Shown here: positions 7,361 through 16,700 of the stretch, piece after piece
Layout of the letters: every line of letters starts with the position of its first letter
Numbering within the stretch: the stretch's first letter is position 1
The notes under the pieces: generated by a model
Databases searched by the model: none
Seen by the model: the letters and a program-made list of their open reading frames with translations, nothing else
What the model was told of the DNA's origin: nothing
Position numbers and translations under genes: made by a program
NCBI GenBank assembly: GCA_045545175.1
Contig: JAZQAK010000057.1
Location: forward strand, 1 to 41,634
Reading direction: 5' to 3'
DNA length: 41,634 nucleotides
Origin: RGIG6165 sp045545175
GTDB lineage: Bacteria > Bacillota > Clostridia > Oscillospirales > Feifaniaceae

Positions 7361-7389
7361 ATTCTACCACAATGTCAAACTATTAACAA
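7361..7389 (-). promoter_or_regulatory. Promoter of the ldh-type gene
   Basis: On the minus strand: TTGTTA (7384-7389), a 17-base spacer, TAGAAT (7361-7366). AAGGAG lies before ATG 7333. Confidence 0.6.
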
Positions 7390-7402
7390 GTTTTTTAACA
7401 AT

Positions 7403-7431
7403 TTGATTTTTAAATTAAAAAATCATATAAT
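7403..7431 (+). promoter_or_regulatory. Promoter of the alpha/beta hydrolase operon
   Basis: TTGATT (7403-7408), a 17-base spacer, TATAAT (7426-7431), followed by GGAGGTG before ATG 7450. Confidence 0.65.
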
Positions 7432-7449
7432 ATATTCGGAGGTGTTCTT

Positions 7450-8274
7450 ATGTATACTGAATTCTCACTTGTTATGAGGGATAAATCCGAACATTTTGTC
7501 AGAAGTTTTGTCCCGCAGTCTCCGAAAGCCATTTTTATACTTATTCACGGCAAAGGTGAACACAGCGGCCGTTATATACATTTTGGAAACGAACTTGAAA
7601 AAGCGGGTTACGCCGTATATGCACCCGACCTTCGCGGTCACGGAAAAACAGGCGGCAGAATCGGCCATACGGCTCCCAGAAACAAGATTCTCGATGACGT
7701 TGCAGAAATCGTCTTATACGCCAAAATCAGGCACCCTGACCTGTCTGTATTTATGTACGGGCACAGTATGGGCGGAAATATAATTCTCACCTACCGTCAC
7801 AGACGTCCCGACGGTATAAAAGCCTTTATCGCATCTGCACCGTGGCTCTATCTTGCCATAGATTTTGCAGAGCCTTTGAAAAAAGCGGTTGTAGGCGTTT
7901 CAAAACTGATTCCGAATATGTCGATTAACACCGGAATTGACGCTACGGTTATCACTTCACTCGAAGATGAGCAGAAGGCATACCTTGAAGACAAAAAAAT
8001 GAACGGTGTTATTACCGCCTCTACGGTTGCCGACGTTTTCGTTGCCACAAAAGAGATATTGAAGTATGCACCGACGGACAAGACTCCATTTTTCCTTCTG
8101 CACGGCGATGATGACAGACTTGTTGACGTTGAAGGCAGCAGAAAACTCTCAAAACTTTCGGGTGAGGTCTGCAAATACAAGGAATACAAGGGTAACCGAC
8201 ACGAGATTCTTCACGATATCAGCCGTGACGAAGCAATATCCGATATGTTAGCCTATCTTGATGCACAGTTATGA
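7450..8274 (+). CDS. Alpha/beta hydrolase, monoacylglycerol lipase-like
   Basis: 274 residues. An oxyanion-hole region HGKGEHSGRY, then DLRGHGKTGG, the nucleophile elbow GHSMGG, a late Asp in GDDDRLVD and a terminal His in KGNRHEIL complete a serine hydrolase triad. This order is typical of the monoacylglycerol lipase/lysophospholipase group (Hydrolase_4). There is no signal peptide, so it is cytosolic or membrane-peripheral. The stop overlaps the next start by four bases (ATGA), so it is coupled to the radical SAM gene. Confidence 0.85.
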   Translation: MYTEFSLVMRDKSEHFVRSFVPQSPKAIFILIHGKGEHSGRYIHFGNELEKAGYAVYAPDLRGHGKTGGRIGHTAPRNKILDDVAEIVLYAKIRHPDLSVFMYGHSMGGNIILTYRHRRPDGIKAFIASAPWLYLAIDFAEPLKKAVVGVSKLIPNMSINTGIDATVITSLEDEQKAYLEDKKMNGVITASTVADVFVATKEILKYAPTDKTPFFLLHGDDDRLVDVEGSRKLSKLSGEVCKYKEYKGNRHEILHDISRDEAISDMLAYLDAQL

Positions 8275-9152
8275 ATTATATAAGTTTTTCGGATTACGCC
8301 AAAAACATATACGGCGACAAGGTTTACAAACTTTCAATAGAGGGCGGTAAAACCTGCCCCAACCGTGACGGTACGGTCGGCTACGGCGGTTGTATATATT
8401 GCAGTGCAAAAGGAAGCGGTAATTTTGCCGAAGGTGGTGAAAGTGTAACCGCACAACTTGAGCGGGCAAAAAGCCGTGTTGCCTCAAAATGCAAAAGCGG
8501 AAAATACATTGCATATTTTCAGAGTTTTACGGTGACGTATCTGCCCCTTAAAGAATTTGAAAGCAAGATTTTCGAAGCGTTATCGCTTGATTATATCGTG
8601 GGAGTATCGCTTGCAACACGACCCGACTGTCTTCCCGACAGTGTTATAGAGATTATAGAACGGGCGAACAAAATTAAGCCCGTCACGGTTGAACTTGGTC
8701 TTCAGACTATACACGAAGACAGTGCAACATATATCCGACGAGGATACAAACTGCACGTTTTTGAAGAAGCGGTTGAAAAGCTTAAAAAAATCGGTGTCCA
8801 CACGGTTGCACACCTTATCGTCGGATTACCCGGTGAAAGCACGGATATGATAAAGCAGAGTGCGCTTTACGCCGCAAAACATTGTGACGGAATAAAGTTA
8901 CAGATGCTCCACGTTTTAACTGATACTGACCTTGAAAAAGACTATAACGAGGGTAAATTCTCGCTTTTCACACTCGAAGAATACACGCAGATTATATGTG
9001 ACATTCTCTCAGAATTGCCCGAAAAAACGGTAATTCACCGTCTGACAGGTGACGGCGACAAAAAAGAACTTATAGCACCAACGTGGACGGCAAACAAAAA
9101 ACTTGTCATAAACACGTTACGTGAAGCAATAAAAAACACCGTACATAAATAA
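8271..9152 (+). CDS. TIGR01212-family radical SAM protein (YhcC/YtqA type)
   Basis: 293 residues. The iron-sulfur ligands are Cys29, Cys41 and Cys44 in a C-x11-C-x2-C arrangement (CPNRDGTVGYGGCIYC), the spacing typical of the TIGR01212/YhcC group. Elp3-like core motifs such as VELGLQT and HLIVGLPGE follow. The family is thought to act on RNA or a related substrate, but its reaction is not established. It is translationally coupled to the hydrolase upstream and ends at a strong terminator. Confidence 0.85.
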   Translation: MNYISFSDYAKNIYGDKVYKLSIEGGKTCPNRDGTVGYGGCIYCSAKGSGNFAEGGESVTAQLERAKSRVASKCKSGKYIAYFQSFTVTYLPLKEFESKIFEALSLDYIVGVSLATRPDCLPDSVIEIIERANKIKPVTVELGLQTIHEDSATYIRRGYKLHVFEEAVEKLKKIGVHTVAHLIVGLPGESTDMIKQSALYAAKHCDGIKLQMLHVLTDTDLEKDYNEGKFSLFTLEEYTQIICDILSELPEKTVIHRLTGDGDKKELIAPTWTANKKLVINTLREAIKNTVHK

Positions 9153-9181
9153 AAAGAGGTATCCTTTCGGACACCTCTTTT
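9152..9181. terminator. Bidirectional terminator shared with tuf
   Basis: AAAAGAGGT (9152-9160) / ACCTCTTTT (9173-9181), with an inner TCC/GGA pairing and A/T-rich flanks. It ends both the radical SAM gene and the minus-strand tuf gene. Confidence 0.8.
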
Positions 9182-9202
9182 ATTTATTCTGTTAAACAGA
9201 AA

Positions 9203-10405
9203 TTATTCGTTGATAGCTGTAACAACGCCTGAACCAACTGTTCTGCCGCCTTCACGGATAGCGAAACGGAGACCTGCTTCAATAGCGATAGGAGTGATAA
9301 GTTCAACATCCATAACAACGTTGTCACCAGGCATGCACATTTCTGTGCCAGCGGGAAGGTTTACAACACCTGTAACGTCTGTAGTTCTGAAATAGAACTG
9401 GGGACGGTAGTTGTTGAAGAAGGGAGTATGACGGCCGCCTTCTTCCTTAGTAAGAACGTAAACCTGACCAGCAAACTTCTTGTGGGGCTTGATGCTGCCG
9501 GGCTTAGCAAGAACCTGACCACGTTCGATGTCTGTTCTCTGGATACCACGGAGAAGTGCACCGATGTTGTCGCCTGCTTCAGCAAAGTCAAGAAGCTTTC
9601 TGAACATTTCGATACCTGTTACAGTTGTCTTCTTACCTTCGTCCATAAGACCAACGATTTCAACTTCTTCGCCAAGGTTAAGAACGCCACGTTCTACACG
9701 GCCTGTAGCAACTGTACCACGACCTGTGATTGTGAATACGTCCTCGACAGGCATAAGGAAGGGCATATCTGCCTTACGGTCGGGAGTAGGAATGTAGCTG
9801 TCAACAGCGTCCATAAGTTCCTTAATGCAAGCATATTCGGGAGCTTCGGGATCTGTTGAAGCGCAGTCAAGTGCTACTCTACCTGAACCACGGATGATCG
9901 GAATTTCGTCACCGGGGAATTCATATTCTGAAAGTGTTTCACGGATTTCCATTTCAACGAGTTCGAGAAGTTCTTCATCGTCAACAAGGTCACACTTGTT
10001 CATGAATACAACGATTGCAGGAACGCCAACCTGACGAGCGAGAAGAAGATGTTCCTTCGTCTGAGCCATAGGACCGTCAGTTGCAGCGATAACGATGATA
10101 CCACCGTCCATCTGAGCAGCACCTGTGATCATGTTCTTAACGTAGTCAGCGTGTCCGGGACAGTCAACGTGAGCGTAGTGACGTGCTTCTGTCTCATACT
10201 CAACGTGAGCTGTGTTAATTGTGATACCTCTTTCTCTTTCTTCAGGAGCCTTATCGATGTTTGCATAATCTTCAAACTGAGCCTTACCTGAAAGTGAAAG
10301 GAACTTTGTGATTGCAGCAGTAAGAGTTGTCTTACCATGGTCAACGTGACCGATTGTACCAATGTTTACATGGGGCTTGGTTCTCTCAAACTTAGCTTTT
10401 GCCAT
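9203..10405 (-). CDS. tuf: Elongation factor Tu
   Basis: 400 residues. It delivers aminoacyl-tRNA to the ribosome. Seen in order: G1 GHVDHGKT, G3 DCPGH, G4 NKCD, then domain 2 (about 205-300, starting MPVEDVFTITGRGT) and domain 3. The G5 loop reads RGSGRVALD instead of the usual GSA. VGSGVV near the C-terminus has Ser where E. coli has Ala375, a site of kirromycin-resistance mutations, although Ser is common in Clostridia. It is last in the rpoB-tuf cluster and has its own promoter. Confidence 0.97.
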   Translation of the reverse strand: MAKAKFERTKPHVNIGTIGHVDHGKTTLTAAITKFLSLSGKAQFEDYANIDKAPEERERGITINTAHVEYETEARHYAHVDCPGHADYVKNMITGAAQMDGGIIVIAATDGPMAQTKEHLLLARQVGVPAIVVFMNKCDLVDDEELLELVEMEIRETLSEYEFPGDEIPIIRGSGRVALDCASTDPEAPEYACIKELMDAVDSYIPTPDRKADMPFLMPVEDVFTITGRGTVATGRVERGVLNLGEEVEIVGLMDEGKKTTVTGIEMFRKLLDFAEAGDNIGALLRGIQRTDIERGQVLAKPGSIKPHKKFAGQVYVLTKEEGGRHTPFFNNYRPQFYFRTTDVTGVVNLPAGTEMCMPGDNVVMDVELITPIAIEAGLRFAIREGGRTVGSGVVTAINE

Positions 10406-10452
10406 TTTGCTTATCCTCCTAGCAATAAATTATTTAATGACTTATTAGTTTT

Positions 10453-10481
10453 ATAATATAATACTTTGACCAAAATTACAA
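10453..10481 (-). promoter_or_regulatory. Internal promoter for tuf
   Basis: In the 85-base fusA-tuf gap, minus strand: TTGTAA (10476-10481), a 17-base spacer, TATTAT (10453-10458). Confidence 0.55.
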
Positions 10482-10490
10482 GAGTAATTT

Positions 10491-12572
10491 TTAGTCTTTC
10501 TTTGCTCTGCTGCTGATGATTTCTTCTGCAACAGACTTCGGAACCTCTGCAAAACTGTCAGGCTCCATAGCGTATACGCCACGACCCTGTGTCTGTGAAC
10601 GAAGATCAGTAGCATAACCGAACATTTCTGAAAGCGGAACTTTAGCATCTACCTGCTTAGCGCCTGAACGGTCAACCTGACCGAGAATGAGACCACGACG
10701 TGAGCTGAAGTCGCCCATTACTGAACCGAGGTATTCTTCGGGAACTGTTGTTGAAACCTTCATGATAGGCTCTATAAGAACAGGATCTGCCTTAGCCATT
10801 GCTTCCTTGAATGCCATTGAACCGGCAATCTTAAATGCCATTTCGGACGAGTCGACTTCATGGTAAGAACCGTCGATAAGTGTTACCTTTACGTCAACAA
10901 CATTGTAGCCGGCAATAATACCTGACTGCATTGCGCCCTGGATACCTGCGTCAACTGCGGGAATGTATTCCTTCGGAATAGCACCGCCGACAATCTTATT
11001 AACGAATTCGTATCCCTTACCGCTTTCGTTGGGTTCAATCGTGATCTTACAGTGACCGAACTGACCCTTACCACCAGACTGACGCTTGAACGTCGTATCA
11101 GCAGTAGCTTCACGGCGGATTGTTTCTTTGTAAGCAACCTGAGGCTTACCGATGTTTGCTTCAACCTTGAACTCTCTGAGGAGACGGTCAACGATAATCT
11201 CAAGGTGAAGTTCACCCATACCTGCGATAATTGTCTGACCTGTTTCTTCGTCTGTATAAGTTCTGAAAGTCGGGTCTTCTTCAGCGAGCTTTGCAAGAGC
11301 AATGCCCATCTTTTCCTGACCAGCCTTAGTCTTAGGCTCGATAGCAACACGGATAACGGGTTCGGGGAATTCCATAGATTCGAGAATAATCGGATGATTC
11401 TCATCACAGAGTGTATCACCTGTCGTTGTGTTCTTAAGACCAACAGCGGCAGCGATGTCACCTGAGTAAACTACGTCAATATCCTTACGTTCGTTAGCAT
11501 GCATCTGCAGGATACGGCCGATTCTCTCGTCGTTGTCCTTAACAGAGTTGTAAACGCTTGAACCCTTGTTGAGTGTACCTGAGTACACACGGAAGAAGCA
11601 GAGTTTACCTACGAACGGGTCTGTCATAATCTTGGATGCAAGAGCTGAGAAGGGCTCTTTATCAGATGACGGTCTTTCCTCTTCTTCTTCTGTATCGGGA
11701 TTAACACCCTTGATGCTGGGAACGTCTGTCGGTGCAGGCATGTAATCTACGATTGCGTCAAGCACCTTCTGTACGCCCTTATTCTTGTATGAAGTACCGC
11801 ATACAACGGGAACCATTTCGTTATCAATGGTCATCTTACGGATACCCTTCTTGAGGTCTTCTATTGAAAGGTCGCCCTCTTCAAAGTACTTTTCCATAAG
11901 TTCTTCCGAACCTTCGGCAACGTGTTCAACAAGTTCTGCTCTGAACTGCTGAGCCTTTTCTACCATATCAGCCGGAATTTCTTCTACTCTGATGTCCTTT
12001 CCAAGATCATCATAGTAAACGTAAGCCTTCATTTCGAGCAGGTCGATAATACCCTTGAAGGTATCTTCCTGACCGATAGGAAGCTGTATCGGAACAGCAT
12101 TACACTTAAGACGCTCTTTCATCATTTCTACAACGCGGTAGAAGTTTGCGCCCATAATGTCCATCTTGTTGACGTATGCCATTCTCGGAACACGATACTT
12201 GTCAGCCTGTCTCCAAACTGTTTCAGACTGCGGTTCAACACCGCCCTTAGCACAAAGTACCGTTACAGAACCGTCGAGTACACGGAGTGAACGCTCAACT
12301 TCAACTGTAAAGTCAACGTGACCGGGAGTGTCGATAATGTTGATTCTATGGCCGTTCCAGTGACATGTTGTAGCAGCTGAAGTGATGGTAATACCTCTCT
12401 CCTGTTCCTGCTCCATCCAGTCCATCGTTGCCGAACCGTCGTGTGTTTCGCCTACTTTGTGGTTAACACCCGTATAGAAAAGAATACGTTCTGTAGTCGT
12501 AGTCTTTCCGGCATCGATATGAGCCATAATTCCAATATTTCTGGTAAGTTCCAGAGGATATTCTCTGCCCAT
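10491..12572 (-). CDS. fusA: Elongation factor G
   Basis: 693 residues, the full length for EF-G. It catalyses translocation and, with RRF, ribosome recycling. Visible are G1 AHIDAGKTT, G3 DTPGHVDF, G4 NKMD, and domain IV with GGKGQFGHC. The DYMPAPTDVP segment marks the end of the G' domain region. The start ATG follows AAAGGAG. It lies 20 bases after rpsG in the conserved rpsL-rpsG-fusA-tuf order. Confidence 0.97.
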   Translation of the reverse strand: MGREYPLELTRNIGIMAHIDAGKTTTTERILFYTGVNHKVGETHDGSATMDWMEQEQERGITITSAATTCHWNGHRINIIDTPGHVDFTVEVERSLRVLDGSVTVLCAKGGVEPQSETVWRQADKYRVPRMAYVNKMDIMGANFYRVVEMMKERLKCNAVPIQLPIGQEDTFKGIIDLLEMKAYVYYDDLGKDIRVEEIPADMVEKAQQFRAELVEHVAEGSEELMEKYFEEGDLSIEDLKKGIRKMTIDNEMVPVVCGTSYKNKGVQKVLDAIVDYMPAPTDVPSIKGVNPDTEEEEERPSSDKEPFSALASKIMTDPFVGKLCFFRVYSGTLNKGSSVYNSVKDNDERIGRILQMHANERKDIDVVYSGDIAAAVGLKNTTTGDTLCDENHPIILESMEFPEPVIRVAIEPKTKAGQEKMGIALAKLAEEDPTFRTYTDEETGQTIIAGMGELHLEIIVDRLLREFKVEANIGKPQVAYKETIRREATADTTFKRQSGGKGQFGHCKITIEPNESGKGYEFVNKIVGGAIPKEYIPAVDAGIQGAMQSGIIAGYNVVDVKVTLIDGSYHEVDSSEMAFKIAGSMAFKEAMAKADPVLIEPIMKVSTTVPEEYLGSVMGDFSSRRGLILGQVDRSGAKQVDAKVPLSEMFGYATDLRSQTQGRGVYAMEPDSFAEVPKSVAEEIISSRAKKD

Positions 12573-12592
12573 ACTTTTTCTCCTTTAGGAAA

Positions 12593-13063
12593 TTAATATC
12601 TGTAATGAGCAAAAGCCTTGTTTGCCTCTGCCATCTTGTGTGTATCATCCTTCTTCTTAACTGCACCGCCGGTGTTGTTAAGAGCATCGAGGATTTCGTT
12701 AGCAAGTCTGTCCTTCATAGTTCTTTCGCTTCTCGCTCTGGAATATGTTGTAAGCCAGCGCAGACCTAAAGTCTGTCTTCTTGCAGGGCGTACCTCCATA
12801 GGAACCTGGTAAGTTGCACCGCCTACTCTTCTTGCTTTAACTTCGAGAACGGGCATAATGTTTTCCATAGCCTGTTCGAAAGCTTCCAGTGCATCCTTGC
12901 CTGACTTTTCTTTTACAACGTCAAACGCGTCGTAAACAATTTTCTGTGCTACACCCTTCTTACCGTCAAGCATAATGTTGTTGATAAGTCTTGTAACGAG
13001 CTTACTGCCGTACATAGGATCGGGTAACACGTCTCTTACGGGAACTGAACCTCTTCTTGGCAC
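12593..13063 (-). CDS. rpsG: 30S ribosomal protein S7
   Basis: 156 residues with the proper start. It nucleates assembly of the 30S head. The classical opening PRRGSVPVRDVLPDPMYGSK is preceded by GTG at 13063, seven bases after AAGGAGGG. An in-frame GTG 18 bases upstream would add six residues but contains the ribosome binding site itself. The C-terminal KAFAHYRY is typical of the family. Confidence 0.96.
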   Translation of the reverse strand: MPRRGSVPVRDVLPDPMYGSKLVTRLINNIMLDGKKGVAQKIVYDAFDVVKEKSGKDALEAFEQAMENIMPVLEVKARRVGGATYQVPMEVRPARRQTLGLRWLTTYSRARSERTMKDRLANEILDALNNTGGAVKKKDDTHKMAEANKAFAHYRY

Positions 13064-13140
13064 TGTTCTTCCCTCCTTCACATTATTATTGATATCATAG
13101 GTACTCGAAAGCTACACGCTTCCGTATGTGCAAAGCCGAG

Positions 13141-13187
13141 ATTCTACCTTTAATATATATAGAATACGGCAAAGCACTTTGCTTTGC
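13141..13187 (-). promoter_or_regulatory. Hairpins in the rpsL-rpsG gap
   Basis: The gap between the S12 stop and the S7 start is 157 bases. It holds GCAAAGCA / TGCTTTGC (13169-13187, 8-bp stem) and ATTCTA / TAGAAT (13141-13165). In E. coli this gap is the S7 autoregulatory binding site. A similar role here is inference from position only. Confidence 0.4.
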
Positions 13188-13220
13188 GTAGTTATTAACG
13201 CAAAAATTTTTATCAGTGGA

Positions 13221-13640
13221 TTACTTGCCAGCCTTGGGACGCTTAGCACCGTACTTAGAACGGCTCTGATTTCTCTTGTCAACGCCCTGTGTATCAAGTG
13301 TACCTCTGATGATGTGGTAACGAACACCAGGAAGGTCACGTACCCTACCGCCACGAATAAGAACAACGCTATGCTCCTGAAGATTGTGGCCTATACCGGG
13401 GATATACGCAGTAACTTCCGTACCGTTTGAAAGACGAACTCTGGCAATCTTACGAAGACCTGAGTTAGGCTTCTTAGGTGTCGTTGTTTTAACAGCTGTA
13501 CATACGCCTCTCTTCTGAGGTGATGAAAGATTCGTGGGCTGCTTCTTAAGAGTGTTGAAACCCTTCTGAAGTGCAGGAGCCGTCGACTTCTTCACTGCTG
13601 TCTTTCTGCCGTTTTTAACGAGCTGATTAAATGTCATCAT
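13221..13640 (-). CDS. rpsL: 30S ribosomal protein S12
   Basis: 139 residues, with the slightly extended N-terminal region of Clostridia (ALQKGFNTLKKQPTNLSSPQKRG). S12 sits at the decoding centre. TTTPKKPNSGLRK keeps both lysines of the 42/43 region, although Ala is replaced by Gly after NS. The second streptomycin-related loop reads GGRVRDLPG, with Arg where E. coli has Lys88. Its start is ATG 13640, with AGGAGG 12 bases upstream. Confidence 0.96.
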   Translation of the reverse strand: MMTFNQLVKNGRKTAVKKSTAPALQKGFNTLKKQPTNLSSPQKRGVCTAVKTTTPKKPNSGLRKIARVRLSNGTEVTAYIPGIGHNLQEHSVVLIRGGRVRDLPGVRYHIIRGTLDTQGVDKRNQSRSKYGAKRPKAGK

Positions 13641-13663
13641 CTTTTAAGTTTTCCTCCTTTCCT

Positions 13664-13757
13664 CAATAGGTTTGTACCAGACAAGCAGGTTGCTTATCTT
13701 GTACAAGCCTATTGGACTACGGCGTAAATGTGGGACGAGCCCACATTCACACCGTAG
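13664..13757 (-). promoter_or_regulatory. Structured leader of rpsL
   Basis: There are two hairpins before rpsL. One is 13717-13757: outer stem CTACGG/CCGTAG, inner stem AATGTGGG/CCCACATT. The other is 13664-13714: CAATAGG/CCTATTG outer and GTAC/GTAC inner pairs. The second hairpin ends just before the AGGAGG site, a good position for translational or ribosomal-protein feedback. The function is inferred. Confidence 0.5.
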
Positions 13758-13758
13758 T

Positions 13759-13787
13759 ATTGTAACATTTATTATATCAAATGTCAA
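13759..13787 (-). promoter_or_regulatory. rpsL promoter overlapping the rpoC stop
   Basis: On the minus strand: TTGACA (13782-13787), a 17-base spacer, TACAAT (13759-13764). The -35 box covers the end of rpoC. It would give the S12-S7-EF-G-EF-Tu genes a supply independent of rpoBC. Confidence 0.7.
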
Positions 13788-16700
13788 TCATTTATTGCTT
13801 CTGCAAGAACAGATGCATAAACATCGTCCGCTTTTGACTCTACAGATACGTTTCGGTAACATTCCATACCCGTTCCGGCAGGGATAAGTTTACCGATGAT
13901 AACGTTTTCTTTAAGACCGATAAGCGGGTCAACCTTACCCTTGGTTGCCGCATCCGTAAGCACTCTCGTCGTTTCCTGGAAGGACGCTGCTGAGAGGAAC
14001 GAATCCGTTTCAAGTGACGCCTTGGTGATACCCTGAAGCACGATTTCACCCTGTGCAAATGCAAGACCCTCTTCACCTGCCGCAATACGCTTTTCGATTT
14101 CAGCATTCGCTTCTTCGATTACGTGACGATCAACAAGTGTGTTGGGGAGAAGATCTGTGCTTCCGTTTTCGAGAACACGCATCTTTCTCATCATCTGACG
14201 CACGATAACTTCGATATGACGGTCGTTGATTTCAACACCCTGCAGACGGTAAACACGCTGAACTTCCTTGATAAAGTACTGTTCAACCGCACTGTCACCG
14301 AGAACTGCCTTGATGTCGTGAGGATTGGGTGAACCTTCTGTAAGACGTTCGCCCTTTTCTATTGTTGCCCCGTCGTGAACTCTTATACTTGAGCCATAAG
14401 GAATCGGCACGTCAAGTTTTTCTGCACCCTTAAGGAGTTCTTCCTGTGAGGGAGTGATTACAACGTGCTTGAGCTTCTTATCCTCAGTGATACTTACCGT
14501 ACCGCCGATTTCTGCGATAATAGCCATCTTCTTGGGCTTTCTTGCTTCAAAAAGTTCTTCGACACGGGGAAGACCCTGTGTAATATCGTCTGCCTGAGCA
14601 ACACCACCGGTATGGAAGGTTCTCATCGTAAGCTGTGTACCGGGTTCACCGATAGACTGAGCAGCAATGATACCTACTGATTCACCGATGCTTACACGTT
14701 CGCCGTTTGAAAGGTTGCTTCCGTAACACTTAGCACATACACCGTGTTTAGCATGACAAGTAAGAAGTGATCTTACGTATGCACCTGTTACACCTGCATC
14801 AATTGCCTTCTGGGCAATATCCTTTGTGATAAGCGTATCAGTATCAATGATAACTTCGCCCGTTTCGGGATGAACGATCGGCTTAGCGAGGTATCTGCCG
14901 ACAAGTCTGTCTGCAAATTTCTCGATAATTTCATCACCTTCACGGATTTCAGATACGTACGTACCCTCTTCCGTTCCACAATCGTTCGTACGGATGATAA
15001 CGTCCTGCGAAACGTCAACAAGTCTTCTCGTAAGGTAACCCGAGTCGGCTGTTCTAAGAGCCGTATCGGCAAGACCTTTACGAGCACCTCTTGATGAAAT
15101 GAAGTATTCAAGGACTGAAAGACCTTCTCTAAAGTTAGATCTGATAGGAATTTCGATAGGCTGACCTGACGGCTTAGCCATAAGACCACGCATACCTGCG
15201 AGCTGACGAATCTGGTTGTAACTACCACGGGCACCTGATTCAGCCATCATGCTGATGGGGTTGAATTCGTCAAATGCCTTCTTGACTTCGTTTGTAACGT
15301 CAGTTGTTGCATCGTTCCACACCTTGATAACTGCTGCAAAACGGTCTTTTTCAGTTGTGATACCTCTCTTGTAGAGGTTGTTTATCTTTGCTACCTGCTT
15401 ATCAGCTTCAGCAATGATATCCCACTTTGACTGAGGCACAACCATGTCTGCAAAGCTCATGGTAAACGAGCCTCTCGTAGCGAATTTATAACCGAGGTCC
15501 TTGACGTTGTCAAGAAGGACAGCCGTCGGAGCGGGACCGTGCTTATGAATACATCTGTCAACAATCTGTCCAAGCTGCTTTTTACCGCACTTGAAGCCGA
15601 TTTCGTCAACGTACTTGTTTTCAGGCTTATTTCTGTCGACAAAACCGAGGTCCTGAGGAATTACTTCATTAAATATAATACGGCCGACTGTTGTATCGAT
15701 TATACCGTACTCGTCCTTTGCAACTCTAACCTTAATCTTTGCATGGAGACCGACTTCATGGTTATCGTAAGCAAGAAGCGCCTCATCCTTATTCGAGAAC
15801 ACCTTACCTTCGCCCATTTCACCGTCTCTCGTATAAGTGAGGTAGTAAGCACCGAGGACCATATCCTGTGAAGGAACGGTTACCGGACTACCGTCCTGCG
15901 GTTTGAGAAGGTTGTTTGCAGAGAACATAAGATATCTTGCCTCTGCCTGAGCTTCTGCTGAAAGCGGAACGTGAACAGCCATCTGGTCACCGTCAAAGTC
16001 GGCGTTAAACGCCGTACATACGAGCGGATGAAGTTTAATTGCCCTACCGTCTACAAGCACGGGCTCGAACGCCTGAATACCGAGACGGTGGAGTGTAGGA
16101 GCACGGTTGAGCATTACGGGGTGATCCTTGATAACGAATTCAAGTGCATCCCATACCTCGTTAGTCGCCCTTTCAACCATCTTCTTTGCGCCCTTGATAT
16201 TGTTTGCAATACCGTCTTCGCAAAGCTTCTTCATAATGAAGGGTTTGAAAAGTTCGACTGCCATTTCCTTAGGAAGACCGCACTGGTAAATCTTGAGGTC
16301 AGGACCTACGACGATAACCGAACGTCCCGAATAGTCAACACGCTTACCGAGAAGGTTCTGACGGAAACGGCCCTGCTTACCTTTAAGCATATCGGAGAGT
16401 GACTTCAGAGGTCTGTTATTGGGACCCGTTACAGGTCTGCCCCTTCTGCCGTTGTCGATAAGAGCATCGACAGCTTCCTGAAGCATTCTCTTTTCGTTTC
16501 TTATGATAATGTCGGGTGCCATAAGTTCCTGAAGTCTCTTAAGACGATTATTTCTGTTGATAACACGTCTGTAAAGATCATTTAAGTCACTCGTAGCAAA
16601 TCTACCGCCGTCAAGCTGAACCATGGGACGGATTTCAGGCGGGATTACGGGAACAACGTCAAGAATCATCCATTCGGGTTTGTTTCCCGAAAGTCTGAAC

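Noticed and set aside
9428..9859. A 143-codon plus-strand frame inside tuf
   Set aside because: It is antisense to a highly conserved gene; its length follows from tuf codon bias.
15971..16402. A 143-codon plus-strand frame inside rpoC
   Set aside because: It is a shadow of rpoC codon use with no ribosome binding site or domain.
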